Below are positions 33,433 to 43,158 of a stretch of DNA of 64,000 bases, in pieces; the stretch's first letter is position 1, and each line of letters opens with the position of its first letter. Source of the DNA: Psychroserpens burtonensis DSM 12212 (GTDB lineage: Bacteria; Bacteroidota; Bacteroidia; Flavobacteriales; Flavobacteriaceae); the NCBI RefSeq assembly GCF_000425305.1, contig NZ_AUDE01000001.1:186001-250000 (forward strand), given 5' to 3'. A program made the translations under genes and the position numbers. A model generated the notes under the pieces. That model was not told the origin of the DNA, did no database searches, and saw only the letters and a list, made by a program, of their open reading frames with translations.

Positions 33433-35585
33433 CAATTAAATGTATCATTTAATTGTTCTAACTCTTTTTTCAATTCCTCAATTGTTACTTCCTTGAAATC
33501 AAAATCTATTTTAGGATTTACCTCAGTTTTGGTGTCCACAGCGTCATAGTAGAGCCTTCCATTTTTACGTTTAACCGCAACCAGAGTAATATCTTCATTT
33601 GCTCCAACAGTTTGAAAATCATAAACGTTATTTTTAAACCGACTAGGCAGAACAGAGCTTAACGATTTAAAAACCATATTAACACTAGTACCTTCAGCAT
33701 TTTTTATTTTGAGCTTATATTTGATGCGTATTGTTCTTCCGTTGATAAAACGATCACAGTTAATCCAACCTAAACTTGAGGTTCTGAGCACATAATAACC
33801 AACGTCTCTTGAAGAAATACTTAAGTCGTCTACATCGTCTAATCTTCCTTCAAACTCTTGAACTGTTACAGTTTCTGTTCCCACTGCGAAACGTTGTTTG
33901 GGTGCGAGTTCAAAAATTCGTCTTGATAGTGTTTGAGTTGTACCCCAAAGTTTTCTAATCACATGTCCACCGCGTGTAATGGAGTCTTTTTCAAGAATTT
34001 TAAATTTAGTGTTTTCCATCTCAAATAATGGTTTTCGCAACATAACTGTTGGCTCTGATTTCGACCCGAAAACACCATAGAGGCGAATTAATTTTTGTTT
34101 TTGATATTGTCGCCATTCGTTTGTAAATATAGAATCTACAGGGAAATCCTTGTCATGCATTACTTCTCTTATGGTCTCTACAAGACCTCTTGTGGTAGAA
34201 TAAAGAGTATCCATTTTAATGCCACTTATGACTTCCTTGTTCAGCCGTATTAAATCTCCCTCATCTCTAATTGTAATATATGCAGATCTCTTTTCTGTAC
34301 CAAATCGGTTAGAATTTTGTTATCCATCAATTTCAAATATAATAGGCAAGGAGTAAGGCACATTAACCGCTTGACCTCGTTGCTTTCCTGGAATCATTTT
34401 TGGCAATAAATTAATCACACGATCTGCTTCATCACTTAATCTAGGGTGAGAACCTCGGGATTGTATAGAGACGATAGATCCTTCTTTATCAATTTTAAAT
34501 ATGGAGTTGACGCGTTGTCTTCCTGATAATCCTAGACCAAGTGCAACATCGGCATTAAATTTTCTAGAAACGAACTTAGAAATAGCATCGGTCATACATT
34601 TTTTTTGAGCTTCATTAGTGCTTTCATCTTCACATCCAAGAAAAACAGGTACTTCATCAACCACATTAAAAGGAACATCTACGATTTCTTCATGAACTAA
34701 TAAGTCATCTACACTGCTATCATTTTGAAGCGTCCAATTAATGTTTTTATCTTCCCATTCTCCCGAAAATAATTGCATGCCTTCCTTTTTGTTTTTCGTC
34801 GGAAATGAGATTTCAATTGGCAAATTGTCTTTTAATTCTAAGGCTATAGCACCTTGATTAGCTTCGATAAGCAACATGCCTCCAGTTTCTAGTTGCTTAC
34901 CATTCGACACAGTTGAAAGATTAGCTAATAAAATATCTGACAGCTTATAATACTCGGTCACTTTTAAATCTATTGTTCCAGAAATAATTTTTCCTGTTTT
35001 AGGGTTTATGAAAGACCCTTTAGATATTTTTAAAATCGTCCCTTCTTTGCATTTAATTATAGTATCATTTTGAGTGTTAATCCTCAAAATTTGTATTTGT
35101 TTTTTTAACGGATTATAAGTTGATTTATCTATTAGTTTCTCTTCGGAAATATCTGTTTGTATAATAATTTCACTAGTAGTTGTGTCTTGAAGAATGATAG
35201 AACCTACAGACGTTTCAGTGTTAAGCTTTCTGTTAGATGTTGAATCTATAATTATAGTATTTAAAGGTTCAGAGTTTGGAGTTGGTTCCATTTCCGAAGT
35301 ATTAAAAACCAATGTATACAACATTACGAATACACCAATAACTAGGATTGAAATTCCTGAAATTTTTAACCATTTTTCAGTATGATATAAATGTTTTGCT
35401 TTTTGGATGTCGTCTTTAATTTCAATGCGTTCTAAGTCATTTATAAAAATAATATGTTCTTCGTAAAGGGTATTAAATTCTACGTCATTTTGAAGTTTAG
35501 ATTCAAAATCTAATCGAGCCTCTTTATAGAGTACATTGTTGAGGTAGTCATTTATGAGTTCTATATATTGGGTGTAAGTTTCCAT
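33432..35585 (-). pseudogene. Membrane-anchored regulator-like protein with TonB-type domain, split by in-frame TAA
   Basis: Reading from ATG 35585, one frame runs 717 codons to 33432 with a single TAA at 34320-34322. The first part (421 residues) has a cytoplasmic helix region, a membrane helix near residues 73-93, an extracytoplasmic beta-rich domain, and a TonB C-terminal-like domain ending VNVPYSLPIIFEIDG. After the stop the same frame continues without a break into 35 codons and then the 260-residue ORF (start 34214) with WINCDRF and LYYDAVDTKTEV motifs. It lies 11 bases after a sigma-factor gene that also has a stop, so this was probably its anti-sigma or co-sensor partner. Alternatively the TonB domain is a natural end and the downstream part is a separate gene; the unbroken frame argues against that. 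Confidence 0.6.
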
Positions 35586-35596
35586 GTGTTTCTGTT

Positions 35597-36139
35597 TTAG
35601 GATTGAACCGATTTTAATTTGGTTTGATAGATGTCTTTAGCTTTTTGTAAGCACTTGTACTTCTGGTTTTTTGCAATTTTTGAAGATTTAAATTGCATCA
35701 CATTGGCGATGTCTTTAAATGACATGGCTTTGTGATAAAACAGTTGTAATAGTTGTTGACATCGTTCCCCTATTTCTAGAAAAGTATGTTCGGCAAGTTG
35801 ATAATTTTTTTCTTCGATGACCTCTTGAAAGACTTGAACTTATTGGGCATTAAGTTCTTGTAATTGTCGTTTGGTAAGGCTTTTTTGAATGTCTGACCAC
35901 ACAAATCTCGATACCGAATATAGATAGGTGTAAAACGAGGAGGTCAATTTAAAACCTGTAGTTTCCAGATTTCGGATGAGGATAATAAGTGCTTCTTGAA
36001 ACACATCACTGGCATCATCTTTACTGCCACCTTTTGAGAGGACGAGTTTCTCAATTCTGGAATAAAGATGATAGAGTTTTTTAAACGCTTTCTCACGCTG
36101 ACCATTTTTAAAAAGTACTAAAATGTCTTGATCACTCAT
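35597..36139 (-). pseudogene. Sigma-70 family (ECF-like) sigma factor interrupted by in-frame TAA
   Basis: ATG 36139; residues 1-99 contain the region-2 helices (ALIILIRNLETTG ... FYTYLYSVSRFVWSDIQK). A TAA at 35840-35842 follows LNAQ. The frame then continues for 80 codons with a region-4-like helix-turn-helix (QQLLQLFYHKAMSFKDIANV) to a stop at 35597. Intact it would have been 180 residues, normal for an ECF factor. The gene for its likely partner follows immediately. With region 4 cut off, promoter recognition should fail. Confidence 0.8.
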
Positions 36140-36271
36140 ACACTGTTTTACTTATTAATGGTCAAAAGTTGAAAAGGTCTCCTAATTTTTTTAAAATTGT
36201 ACAATAATAATACCAATTTAGAAGTGAAAGGTTTCTTTCTTATTGCGACTATAGTTTTTTAAATTAATAAT

Positions 36272-36424
36272 ATGGACATACTAAATTACATCACAGGACA
36301 AGGCGGACTAATGATTCTAGGCCTCATCGTAGTAGTGGCCTTTATGTATAGAAAACATAAAGAAAAGCGTTATTTTAAAGATATTGAAAGACGCATAAAT
36401 GAAAGACATCGCAATCGTAAATGA
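36272..36424 (+). CDS. Small single-helix membrane protein
   Basis: 50 residues: short N-terminus, one transmembrane helix (GLMILGLIVVVAFMYRK, about 12-28), then a strongly basic cytoplasmic tail (KEKRYFKDIERRINERHRNRK). Starts with ATG and ends one base before the stop of the convergent DnaJ-domain gene. Small but with sensible composition; function unknown. Confidence 0.65.
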   Translation: MDILNYITGQGGLMILGLIVVVAFMYRKHKEKRYFKDIERRINERHRNRK

Positions 36425-37210
36425 TTAAAATACGCGTTCCTTTTGTAATTGCTCGTAGGCATTTTGCACTTGTCTGAATTTTTCTTCGGCACCTTTTTGA
36501 TGTTCTTCTCCTAAGTGAATCACTTTATCTGGATGGTATTTTTTTGCCATCTTTCGGTAGGCCTTTTTAACCTCGCCATCTGTCGCTTCTTTAGTAATCT
36601 CTAAAATTTTATAGGTATTATCACTACTGTTGTAGAACATGGCTTTTATACTTTCGTAGTCGCGAGCACTAATCCCCAAGTAACTAGAAATCATATAAAT
36701 TTGAGACACTTCGTCATCCGTGACCATTCCATCTGCTCTTGCTATTCCGAAGAGAAAATGAAGTAACTGCAAACGTGACGCGTGATCCATCATTTGACGT
36801 ATCTGTAAACAGACTTTTCGTGTTGGGATATTTTGCTTACTTATATTTTTAAATAATTTGAAAGCCTGATTAGACCTGTCTTTACCATACATACTTACAA
36901 ACTGCTTACGCACAAAATCTAGCTCACTTTGCTCTTGTTTCCCGTCTGCTTTAATAACGACAGAGGCGAGAATTAAAAGGCTCACTTCAAAATCTCCGGA
37001 GAGTGTTTGAAGTCTTGTGTGTGTTTGTCTTCCTGAGCTAGAAGAGTTTTGTCTTGAACCTCTTTGTTGCTTATTGCCGTCACCTAATAAAAAGCCTCCA
37101 CCTTCTGTTGCGCCATCAATCAAACTTCCTACGGCAAGTCCAATAATAGCGCCTATTGGTCCACCAAAAGACCATCCTAAAGCACCTCCTACCCATTTTG
37201 CAAAACTCAT
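36425..37210 (-). CDS. DjlA-like co-chaperone: TerB-like domain plus C-terminal J domain
   Basis: 261 residues. The N-terminal Gly-rich hydrophobic segment (GALGWSFGGPIGAIIGLAVG) is a membrane-associated stretch. The middle is a TerB-like helical domain (SLLILASVVIKADGKQEQSE), and the last 65 residues are a J domain with the HPD triad (AYRKMAKKYHPDKV). It should stimulate DnaK ATPase at the membrane. Standing alone on the minus strand. Confidence 0.92.
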   Translation of the reverse strand: MSFAKWVGGALGWSFGGPIGAIIGLAVGSLIDGATEGGGFLLGDGNKQQRGSRQNSSSSGRQTHTRLQTLSGDFEVSLLILASVVIKADGKQEQSELDFVRKQFVSMYGKDRSNQAFKLFKNISKQNIPTRKVCLQIRQMMDHASRLQLLHFLFGIARADGMVTDDEVSQIYMISSYLGISARDYESIKAMFYNSSDNTYKILEITKEATDGEVKKAYRKMAKKYHPDKVIHLGEEHQKGAEEKFRQVQNAYEQLQKERVF

Positions 37211-37329
37211 AAATTATAACTTTTATTTAAATTCAAAGATACTATTTGTTAGTAGACTTATTTTGATTTTGTTACTTATCAGCGCAACCTTTCTAAGGTT
37301 TTGCTATCTTTAATATATAAATCAATCAT

Positions 37330-37728
37330 ATTAAGAAAAAGCGTATCTGTTTATGACTATTAATAGTATTTACTTTAGCTTGTAACGACGATGATGTGTC
37401 GTCAAATAATGAGGGTGCTCTGAATGGTTCGTGGTCATTGATTAGTGTTGCAGGAATAGATGATGATTACGAAAAAGATGTAATTATTTGGGACTTTAAT
37501 CATAACGACCAAGAATTAACAGTAACAAATACCAATATTGAACTTATCATCTGTGATGGTTTTCCAACTGGCGTTTATGGTTATCAAGTTGTCCACTTAA
37601 CAGGTGATGCTGTAACACTGATGATAGATGACTTTAATTTTAGCCTTTCAGCACTAACCGATTCTAGTTTTGTGCTATAGGAAGGTGCTTTTGTAGATGA
37701 TGGATTTCAACTAAGTTTTATGAGATAA
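37330..37728 (+). pseudogene. Decayed lipocalin-like lipoprotein gene
   Basis: Frame with a lost start (ATT at 37330 where ATG is expected before KKKRI), a TGA at 37354-37356 inside the signal, an intact lipobox (VFTLACND), and a body GALNGSWSLISVAGIDDDY resembling small lipocalin-like lipoproteins. A TAG at 37678-37680 is followed in frame by 15 residues to a final stop at 37726. Three lesions make it non-functional. Confidence 0.65.
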
Positions 37729-37825
37729 ATGTTCTTCGTCCTTCGGGAAAATTATACTATTGAAAACACGAATAGCGTCATTTAAACAGGTAACTATTGT
37801 CAATTATAATCCAGTAGTTTTTGCG

Positions 37826-37833
37826 TACCTTTG
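37826..37833 (+). promoter_or_regulatory. Putative -7 box (TACCTTTG)
   Basis: TAnnTTTG match 32 bases before the ATG of the bacilliredoxin gene at 37866. A -33 element at proper spacing is not obvious. Confidence 0.5.
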
Positions 37834-37865
37834 TAATTCAAATATTAATCTAAAAATTAAAACAT

Positions 37866-38276
37866 ATGTATCCAGCAGAATTAGTAAAACCTATGCGTGA
37901 GGATTTAACCAAAGTTGGCTTTAAAGAATTGCACACAGCAGAAGCTGTAGAGGCTGCTTTAGCAAAAGAGGGAACAACATTAGTTGTTGTAAACTCTGTT
38001 TGTGGTTGTGCAGCTGCCAATGCTCGTCCAGGAGCGAGAGAAAGTTTACAAAATGCAAAACGTCCAGATAACATTGTTACTGTGTTTGCAGGAGTTGATA
38101 AAGAAGCAGTGGATGCTGCTAGAGGACATATGGTGCCTTTTCCTCCAAGTTCACCATGTATGGCGTTGTTTAAAGATGGCGAATTAGTGCATATGTTAGA
38201 GCGTCACCATATTGAAGGTCGTCCAGCAGAATTAATTGCTGAGAACCTTATGGACGCTTATAATGTGCACTGTTAG
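37866..38276 (+). CDS. Bacilliredoxin, BrxA/BrxB (YphP/YqiW) family
   Basis: 136 residues. Thioredoxin-like fold with the C46-G-C48 active site in NSVCGCAAANARPG, and MVPFPPSSPCMALFKDGE downstream containing a further Cys. In Firmicutes such proteins remove bacillithiol from oxidised protein cysteines; Bacteroidota members are assumed to act likewise. A strong terminator follows at 38337. Confidence 0.94.
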   Translation: MYPAELVKPMREDLTKVGFKELHTAEAVEAALAKEGTTLVVVNSVCGCAAANARPGARESLQNAKRPDNIVTVFAGVDKEAVDAARGHMVPFPPSSPCMALFKDGELVHMLERHHIEGRPAELIAENLMDAYNVHC

Positions 38277-38336
38277 TAGAGCATTACAAATAAAGTGAAG
38301 AATTTCTAATAGAAATAAACACGTTGTCTAATTATA

Positions 38337-38365
38337 AAACCACGATTTTTAATCGTGGTTTTTTT
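38337..38365 (+). terminator. Rho-independent terminator of the bacilliredoxin gene
   Basis: 11-bp perfect stem AAACCACGATT/AATCGTGGTTT, 3-base loop, followed by T. Confidence 0.85.
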
Positions 38366-38397
38366 GTGTATTACTTTGATTCGGCTAATTTTACCAC

Positions 38398-39138
38398 ATG
38401 AGAAAACTTCTTGCATATCCTTTAACGGTTTTATATTTAATGATTTTTGGTATGTGTTTACTGTTTTTTCACCCAATTCAAGTCTTTTGTAATACTGTTT
38501 TGGGGTATAAAGCTCATAAAAAAAGTGTAGATCTTTTACAGTTATGTTTAGTACGTTGTTTACAGGTGTTAGGCACTCGTGTTACTTGGGAGAACCCTTA
38601 TAATCTTCCTATAGATAGACCTTTACTTGTTGTTTCTAATCATCAAAGCATGTATGATGTTTCGCCAATAATGTGGTATATGAGAAAACATCACATTAAG
38701 TTTGTTTCAAAAAAAGAATTAGGCAAAGGTATTCCAAGTGTATCCTATAATTTACGTCATGGAGGATCTATATTAATAGATCGTAAAAATCCGAGACAAG
38801 CTTTGCCTGTAATGATGAAGTTTGGAGAATATCTAGAAAAGACAAATCGTGCCGGAGTTATTTTTCCAGAAGGGACTCGAAGTAAAGATGGTTACCCCAA
38901 GCCTTTTAAAACTAAAGGTTTAGAAATACTCATGAAGAAAACACCTTCTGCGCTGATTATACCCATAACAGTTAATAACTCTTGGAAAATGTTACGCTAT
39001 GGTAAATTCCCTATGGGAATAGGAAATCATATAAAATTTACTGTTCATAAGCCTATAGAAATGGCTACCTTTACAGATAAGCAAGCGTTGTTGACTACTG
39101 TTGAAAAAACAATTACTGACGCTATTTATGTTAACTAA
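38398..39138 (+). CDS. plsC: 1-acyl-sn-glycerol-3-phosphate acyltransferase
   Basis: 246 residues. One N-terminal membrane helix (LLAYPLTVLYLMIFGMCLLF), then the acyltransferase motifs: NH82QSMYD87 (HX4D), GGSILIDRKNPRQA, FPEGTRSKDG, and IIPITVNNSW. Transfers an acyl chain to lysophosphatidate to make phosphatidate at the inner membrane. Next to an acyl-ACP desaturase, 18 bases downstream, so the two form a membrane-lipid operon. Confidence 0.93.
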   Translation: MRKLLAYPLTVLYLMIFGMCLLFFHPIQVFCNTVLGYKAHKKSVDLLQLCLVRCLQVLGTRVTWENPYNLPIDRPLLVVSNHQSMYDVSPIMWYMRKHHIKFVSKKELGKGIPSVSYNLRHGGSILIDRKNPRQALPVMMKFGEYLEKTNRAGVIFPEGTRSKDGYPKPFKTKGLEILMKKTPSALIIPITVNNSWKMLRYGKFPMGIGNHIKFTVHKPIEMATFTDKQALLTTVEKTITDAIYVN

Positions 39139-39156
39139 TTATTAAACCGAATTGAT

Positions 39157-40146
39157 ATGTTGTTGAAAAATAAACGGTTGGAAGTGATGCAGCATCTAGA
39201 AAAAGATGTGGATCAACTTATCGAAAAATATCTCATTCCTGTAGAAACAATTTGGCAGCCCACAGATTTTTTGCCAAATCCTCAAGGCGATACGTTTTAT
39301 GACGACGTACGGGAAATTCGTGAGCTTTCTAAAGAGTTACCTTATGATTTCTGGGTCGTTTTAGTTGGTGATATGATTACCGAAGAAGCTTTACCCTCTT
39401 ATGAATCTTGGTTAATGGATGTTGAAGGTGTAGATCAAGTGGGACGTAATAGTTGGGGAAAATGGGTGAGACATTGGACAAGCGAGGAAAATCGTCATGG
39501 CGATGTGCTAAACAAATACCTCTATCTCTCTGGTCGAGTTAATATGAAGGAGATAGAAAAAACTACACAACACTTAATTGCAGACGGTTTTGATATTGGT
39601 ACAGATCGTGATCCCTATAAAAACTTTGTGTATACAAGTTTTCAAGAATTAGCAACTTATATTTCGCATAACCGCGTAGCTAAAATGGCAAAAGCGAAAG
39701 GGAATAAACAATTAGCGAAAATGTGCAAAATTATCTCTGGAGATGAGATGAGACATCATCATGCTTATTCAGAGTTTGTTGAGCGTATTTTCGAGGTGGA
39801 TCCAAATCAAATGATGATGGCTTTTCATTATATGATGAAGCAAAAAATTGCAATGCCAGCACATTTCCTTAGAGAATCTGGTGATAAAATAGGGACAGCA
39901 TTTGAAGAGTTTTCAAATACAGCGCAACGCATTGGTGTCTATACATCTAGGGACTATATCGATATTTTACAAAAACTAATTATCCGTTGGGATATTGGAA
40001 ATATTAAGGGCCTTAATGATGAAGCCGAAAAGGCTCGTGATTACTTAATGAAATTACCATCAAGAATGTTACGATTAGCCGACCGTATCACAATACCTGA
40101 AAATTCGTATCAATTTAAATGGGTTGAACCAGCGCGTTTAAAATAA
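39157..40146 (+). CDS. Acyl-ACP desaturase (soluble, stearoyl-ACP type)
   Basis: 329 residues with the ferritin-like di-iron motifs E110-E-N-R-H114 and D-E197-M-R-H200, each in a long helix (WTSEENRHGD, ISGDEMRHHHAY). Matches the plant-type soluble delta-9 desaturase family, also found in flavobacteria. Introduces a double bond into ACP-bound chains with O2 and ferredoxin. Follows plsC and has its own terminator, which fits control of membrane fluidity in a cold or marine habitat. Confidence 0.93.
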   Translation: MLLKNKRLEVMQHLEKDVDQLIEKYLIPVETIWQPTDFLPNPQGDTFYDDVREIRELSKELPYDFWVVLVGDMITEEALPSYESWLMDVEGVDQVGRNSWGKWVRHWTSEENRHGDVLNKYLYLSGRVNMKEIEKTTQHLIADGFDIGTDRDPYKNFVYTSFQELATYISHNRVAKMAKAKGNKQLAKMCKIISGDEMRHHHAYSEFVERIFEVDPNQMMMAFHYMMKQKIAMPAHFLRESGDKIGTAFEEFSNTAQRIGVYTSRDYIDILQKLIIRWDIGNIKGLNDEAEKARDYLMKLPSRMLRLADRITIPENSYQFKWVEPARLK

Positions 40147-40166
40147 TTTTTAATAAATATAGATTT

Positions 40167-40197
40167 AATTCCTTTCAGTTTCTGAAAGGAATTTTTT
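40167..40197 (+). terminator. Terminator of the plsC-desaturase operon
   Basis: Stem AATTCCTTTCAG/CTGAAAGGAATT with 3-base loop and T run to 40197. Confidence 0.85.
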
Positions 40198-40208
40198 AAT
40201 TTTAGGTT

Positions 40209-40865
40209 ATGCATACTTCCGAAGAAATCATAGAAAAAACTAAAATTTTTGTACAAAAAGAACTTGAAAAAGCCGAAGGTGGTCACGACTGGTTCCACAC
40301 TCTAAGGGTGTTTAACAACTGTTTACTCATCTCTAAAAATGAAAACGTAGATTCTTTAGTGGTGGCATTAGGAGCATTATTGCATGATATTGCAGATAGT
40401 AAGTTTCATGATGGTGATGATACTATTGGTCCTAAAGTTGCTCGTAAATTCTTGTTTGAAAATAATGTTGATTCTAAGGTTATAGAGCATGTGGTCAATA
40501 TTATAAAACACATCTCTTTTAAGGGCGGAGATGAAGCACAAACTTTTTCTTCTGCGGAATTGAGTGTCGTACAAGATGCAGACCGATTAGATGCTATTGG
40601 TGCTATTGGGATTGCTAGGACATTTAATTATGGAGGCTTTAAAAACCGAAAAATATTTGATCCCTCTATAACCCCAAATCTAAAAATAACAAAGGCCGAA
40701 TATAAAACATCTACGGCACCTACAATTAATCATTTCTATGAAAAATTATTACTTTTAAAAGATAGAATGAATACAAAGACAGGTGAAAAGATTGCACTAG
40801 AACGTCATAAATATATGGAGCAGTTCTTAGACCAGTTTTACGCAGAGTGGGATGGTTTTAAATAA
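40209..40865 (+). CDS. HD-domain phosphohydrolase
   Basis: 218 residues. HD motifs in order: GGHDWFHTLRVFNNC (first His), GALLHDIADSKFHDGDD (HD pair) and QDADRLDAIGAIGIARTF. Similar to YedJ-type metal-dependent phosphohydrolases acting on nucleotides; substrate unknown. The 3' 282 bases occur again in decayed form at 41603-41883. Confidence 0.92.
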   Translation: MHTSEEIIEKTKIFVQKELEKAEGGHDWFHTLRVFNNCLLISKNENVDSLVVALGALLHDIADSKFHDGDDTIGPKVARKFLFENNVDSKVIEHVVNIIKHISFKGGDEAQTFSSAELSVVQDADRLDAIGAIGIARTFNYGGFKNRKIFDPSITPNLKITKAEYKTSTAPTINHFYEKLLLLKDRMNTKTGEKIALERHKYMEQFLDQFYAEWDGFK

Positions 40866-40993
40866 AAGCTTATTAAAACGCTATTCATTTCGGTGCTTTT
40901 AAAATATTGGGATAGGTTGAACTGAATACATGAAGTTTAATATACAATTCTAAGTGAGCTTTTAAGAATTTGTAGCTCGATCTCTGTAAATAA

Positions 40994-41416
40994 TTAATCT
41001 ATAGCAATTCTTATTTTTAATGTTTTTCCTTGACGGACTTCTAACGTTTCAGTGATAGCCAAAAGTATACCTAATGGCGAGTTTTCAAGGTTTCCAATAC
41101 TATTATCAATAGCCCAAAACTCAAATGTGTAGTTGAAAATTCCAGAGGATAAGTCAGGGAATTTTAGCTGCTTATCACCATTTCCATAAACTTCTCTTCG
41201 CACTGAAATATTGCCAACGAAATCGATACCAACTCTCGCTGAAGAATAGTTCTCTGGTATGGTAAAATTGAACTCTACAGCGCCTGTGTTTTTTGATGTT
41301 CCAATGCCACCAACTATATATTCACTATCTAAAATTTTAATGTCATCGTCGTGACAACTCAACAATAATAATGCAATGCCTATAAACCCTATTTTAAAAT
41401 ACTTTAAGAAATTCAT
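40994..41416 (-). CDS. Small lipoprotein of unknown function
   Basis: 140 residues. Lipoprotein signal MNFLKYFKIGFIGIALLLLSC (Cys21) followed by HDDD, as in many flavobacterial surface lipoproteins. The mature part is beta-rich (GAVEFNFTIPENYSSARVGI, FNYTFEFWAID) and may be one Ig-like domain. It lies between the HD gene and the decayed copy of that gene's 3' half, so it may have arrived with the rearrangement. No family recognised. Confidence 0.75.
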   Translation of the reverse strand: MNFLKYFKIGFIGIALLLLSCHDDDIKILDSEYIVGGIGTSKNTGAVEFNFTIPENYSSARVGIDFVGNISVRREVYGNGDKQLKFPDLSSGIFNYTFEFWAIDNSIGNLENSPLGILLAITETLEVRQGKTLKIRIAID

Positions 41417-41602
41417 AGTACTAGCTGTTTAATAGTATCCTAAGTTACATTCTAAATGTAATAAAAGAATAGTATTAGTAGACTATTATTTACATCTTAT
41501 CTTTTAAAAGAAGAGTTAAATTTCATTTATAAATAAAAGTAGTGACTGGAGCTCTAGCTTTTTCTTTTTAGAAATTGTTATTGGTTTTAGACGAATACGA
41601 AT

Positions 41603-41883
41603 CGATTAAACGCTATTGGTGCTATTGGGATTGCTAGGACATTAAATTGTGGAGGCTTTAAAAACCGAAAACATTTGATCCCTCTATATCCCCAAATCTA
41701 AAAATAACAAAGGCCGAATACAAAACATCTATTGCAACTACAATTAATTGTTTCTATGAAAAATTATTACTTTTAAAAGATAGAATGAAGACAAAGACAG
41801 GTGAAAAGATTGCATTAGAACGGCATTAATATATAGAGCAGTTTTTAGATCAGTTTTATGCAGAATGGGACGGTGAAAAATAA
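41603..41883 (+). pseudogene. Decayed duplicate of the 3' half of the HD phosphohydrolase gene
   Basis: Matches 40584-40865 over its whole length with one single-base deletion (AAAACATTTG against AAAAATATTTG) and scattered substitutions. The reading frame is broken. Similarity starts in the DRLDAIGAIG codons and stops at the stop codon. No start or promoter. Confidence 0.88.
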
Positions 41884-41894
41884 GGTGAACTCTA

Positions 41895-42068
41895 TTAATT
41901 TTCTTTAGCAATTTCTAATGCCGTAATTTTATATGTAACGATAGACATCTCTTTTCCGTAATGGATGATGTCCTCTGCAGTTAAATTGTTTTTAGAATTA
42001 ACAGTATTTAGGATTTGCTGCTCTTTTATTTTGTAATACTCTAATGTTCTATCTATGTTATCTTTCAT
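41895..42068 (-). CDS. Small soluble protein downstream of AraC regulator
   Basis: 57 residues starting at ATG 42068, 15 bases after the AraC gene stop, so probably cotranscribed. Helical and polar (DRTLEYYKIKEQQILNTV ... AEDIIHYGKEMSIVTYK). No motif recognised. Sensible composition and tight spacing support it as a real gene. Confidence 0.65.
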   Translation of the reverse strand: MKDNIDRTLEYYKIKEQQILNTVNSKNNLTAEDIIHYGKEMSIVTYKITALEIAKEN

Positions 42069-42083
42069 TGTTTAGTGTTTTAA

Positions 42084-42956
42084 CTATTTCACCATTTGTT
42101 TAAGTTCGCCTCTATATCTTGATGCACTTTTACCCGTAAACTCTTTGAATAATTTATTAAAGTGAGAGAAGTTATTAAATCCGCATTCAAATGCAATATC
42201 TGTGATACTCATCTGGCTTTCAGATAATAATTTGGTAGCATGGACGATTCTATATTCGTTAACCAGTTTTGTAAATGTTTTGCCAGTAGATTTTTTAAAA
42301 TATCTACAGAAGGCAGGAACAGTCATACTTACTTTATCTGCAATTTCATCAAGTGAAATATGATTCTGGAAGTTGTTATTAATATGTTTATAAACGATAT
42401 TTATTTTGGCACTATCCTGCATTTCGGTTTCGAAAACAAAGCCGTCAGCATTTAAAATTTCATAATCCTTAGCTTTAGATAGTTTATAAAGTATTTTTAA
42501 AAGAAGGATAACACGCTCAAAGCCTTCAACTTCATTAAGTTTTTGAATCTTTTTTCCAACACTTCGTTTGGTTTGGGGTTTAAAAAGGATTCCGTTTTTA
42601 GATCGCCTAAAAAGCGCATTAATGCTTGTCATTTCGGGAGTATCAAAAAAGTAATTACCTAAGAACTCCGGTTTAAACTGGACTAAGACTTCAGAGCCAT
42701 GTTGCGTTAATCTATCTGTAAATCCATAATGAGGTAAATTAGATCCAATTAGAATGAGTTGGCTATTATCAAAATAGGATAAATGATTGCCAATATGGCG
42801 TTTCCCTTTACCCTTATCTACATAAACAAGTTCTATTTCTGGATGAAAATGCCAAAAAGGAGTAGTGCCAATATCTTGTGAAGTCCCTTTTTTTACAAAA
42901 ATAGAACTTCCAAATTTGGGGTTAACTTTTTCTAAAGTTGGCTTTCTCGGTTTCAT
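42084..42956 (-). CDS. AraC-family transcriptional regulator
   Basis: 290 residues. N-terminal cupin sensor domain (FWHFHPEIELVYVDKGKGKR) and C-terminal double helix-turn-helix (ISLDEIADKVSMTVPAFCRY, then MSITDIAFECGFNNFSHFNK followed by FKEFTG). Divergent from the exported protein at 43159, a possible target. The sensed molecule, often a sugar or small metabolite in this type, cannot be told. Confidence 0.93.
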   Translation of the reverse strand: MKPRKPTLEKVNPKFGSSIFVKKGTSQDIGTTPFWHFHPEIELVYVDKGKGKRHIGNHLSYFDNSQLILIGSNLPHYGFTDRLTQHGSEVLVQFKPEFLGNYFFDTPEMTSINALFRRSKNGILFKPQTKRSVGKKIQKLNEVEGFERVILLLKILYKLSKAKDYEILNADGFVFETEMQDSAKINIVYKHINNNFQNHISLDEIADKVSMTVPAFCRYFKKSTGKTFTKLVNEYRIVHATKLLSESQMSITDIAFECGFNNFSHFNKLFKEFTGKSASRYRGELKQMVK

Positions 42957-43121
42957 AACTATCGACGATATACAAATTTACAGTATTTAGGGATTAATTT
43001 ATATTCAAAATTACCAAAAAAGTGTTCTATATTAACATTGTTGTTATTTGATTTAAAATAAAGTGATAATATAGTATATAAATATGCCAAAATGGATGTT
43101 TTTAATAGCTACATAGCATTA

Positions 43122-43129
43122 TATCTTTG
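43122..43129 (+). promoter_or_regulatory. Putative -7 box (TATCTTTG)
   Basis: TAnnTTTG match in the AraC-divergent gap, 29 bases before ATG 43159. Confidence 0.5.
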
Positions 43130-43158
43130 CAGTATAAATCATTAAAACCCATAAAGTG

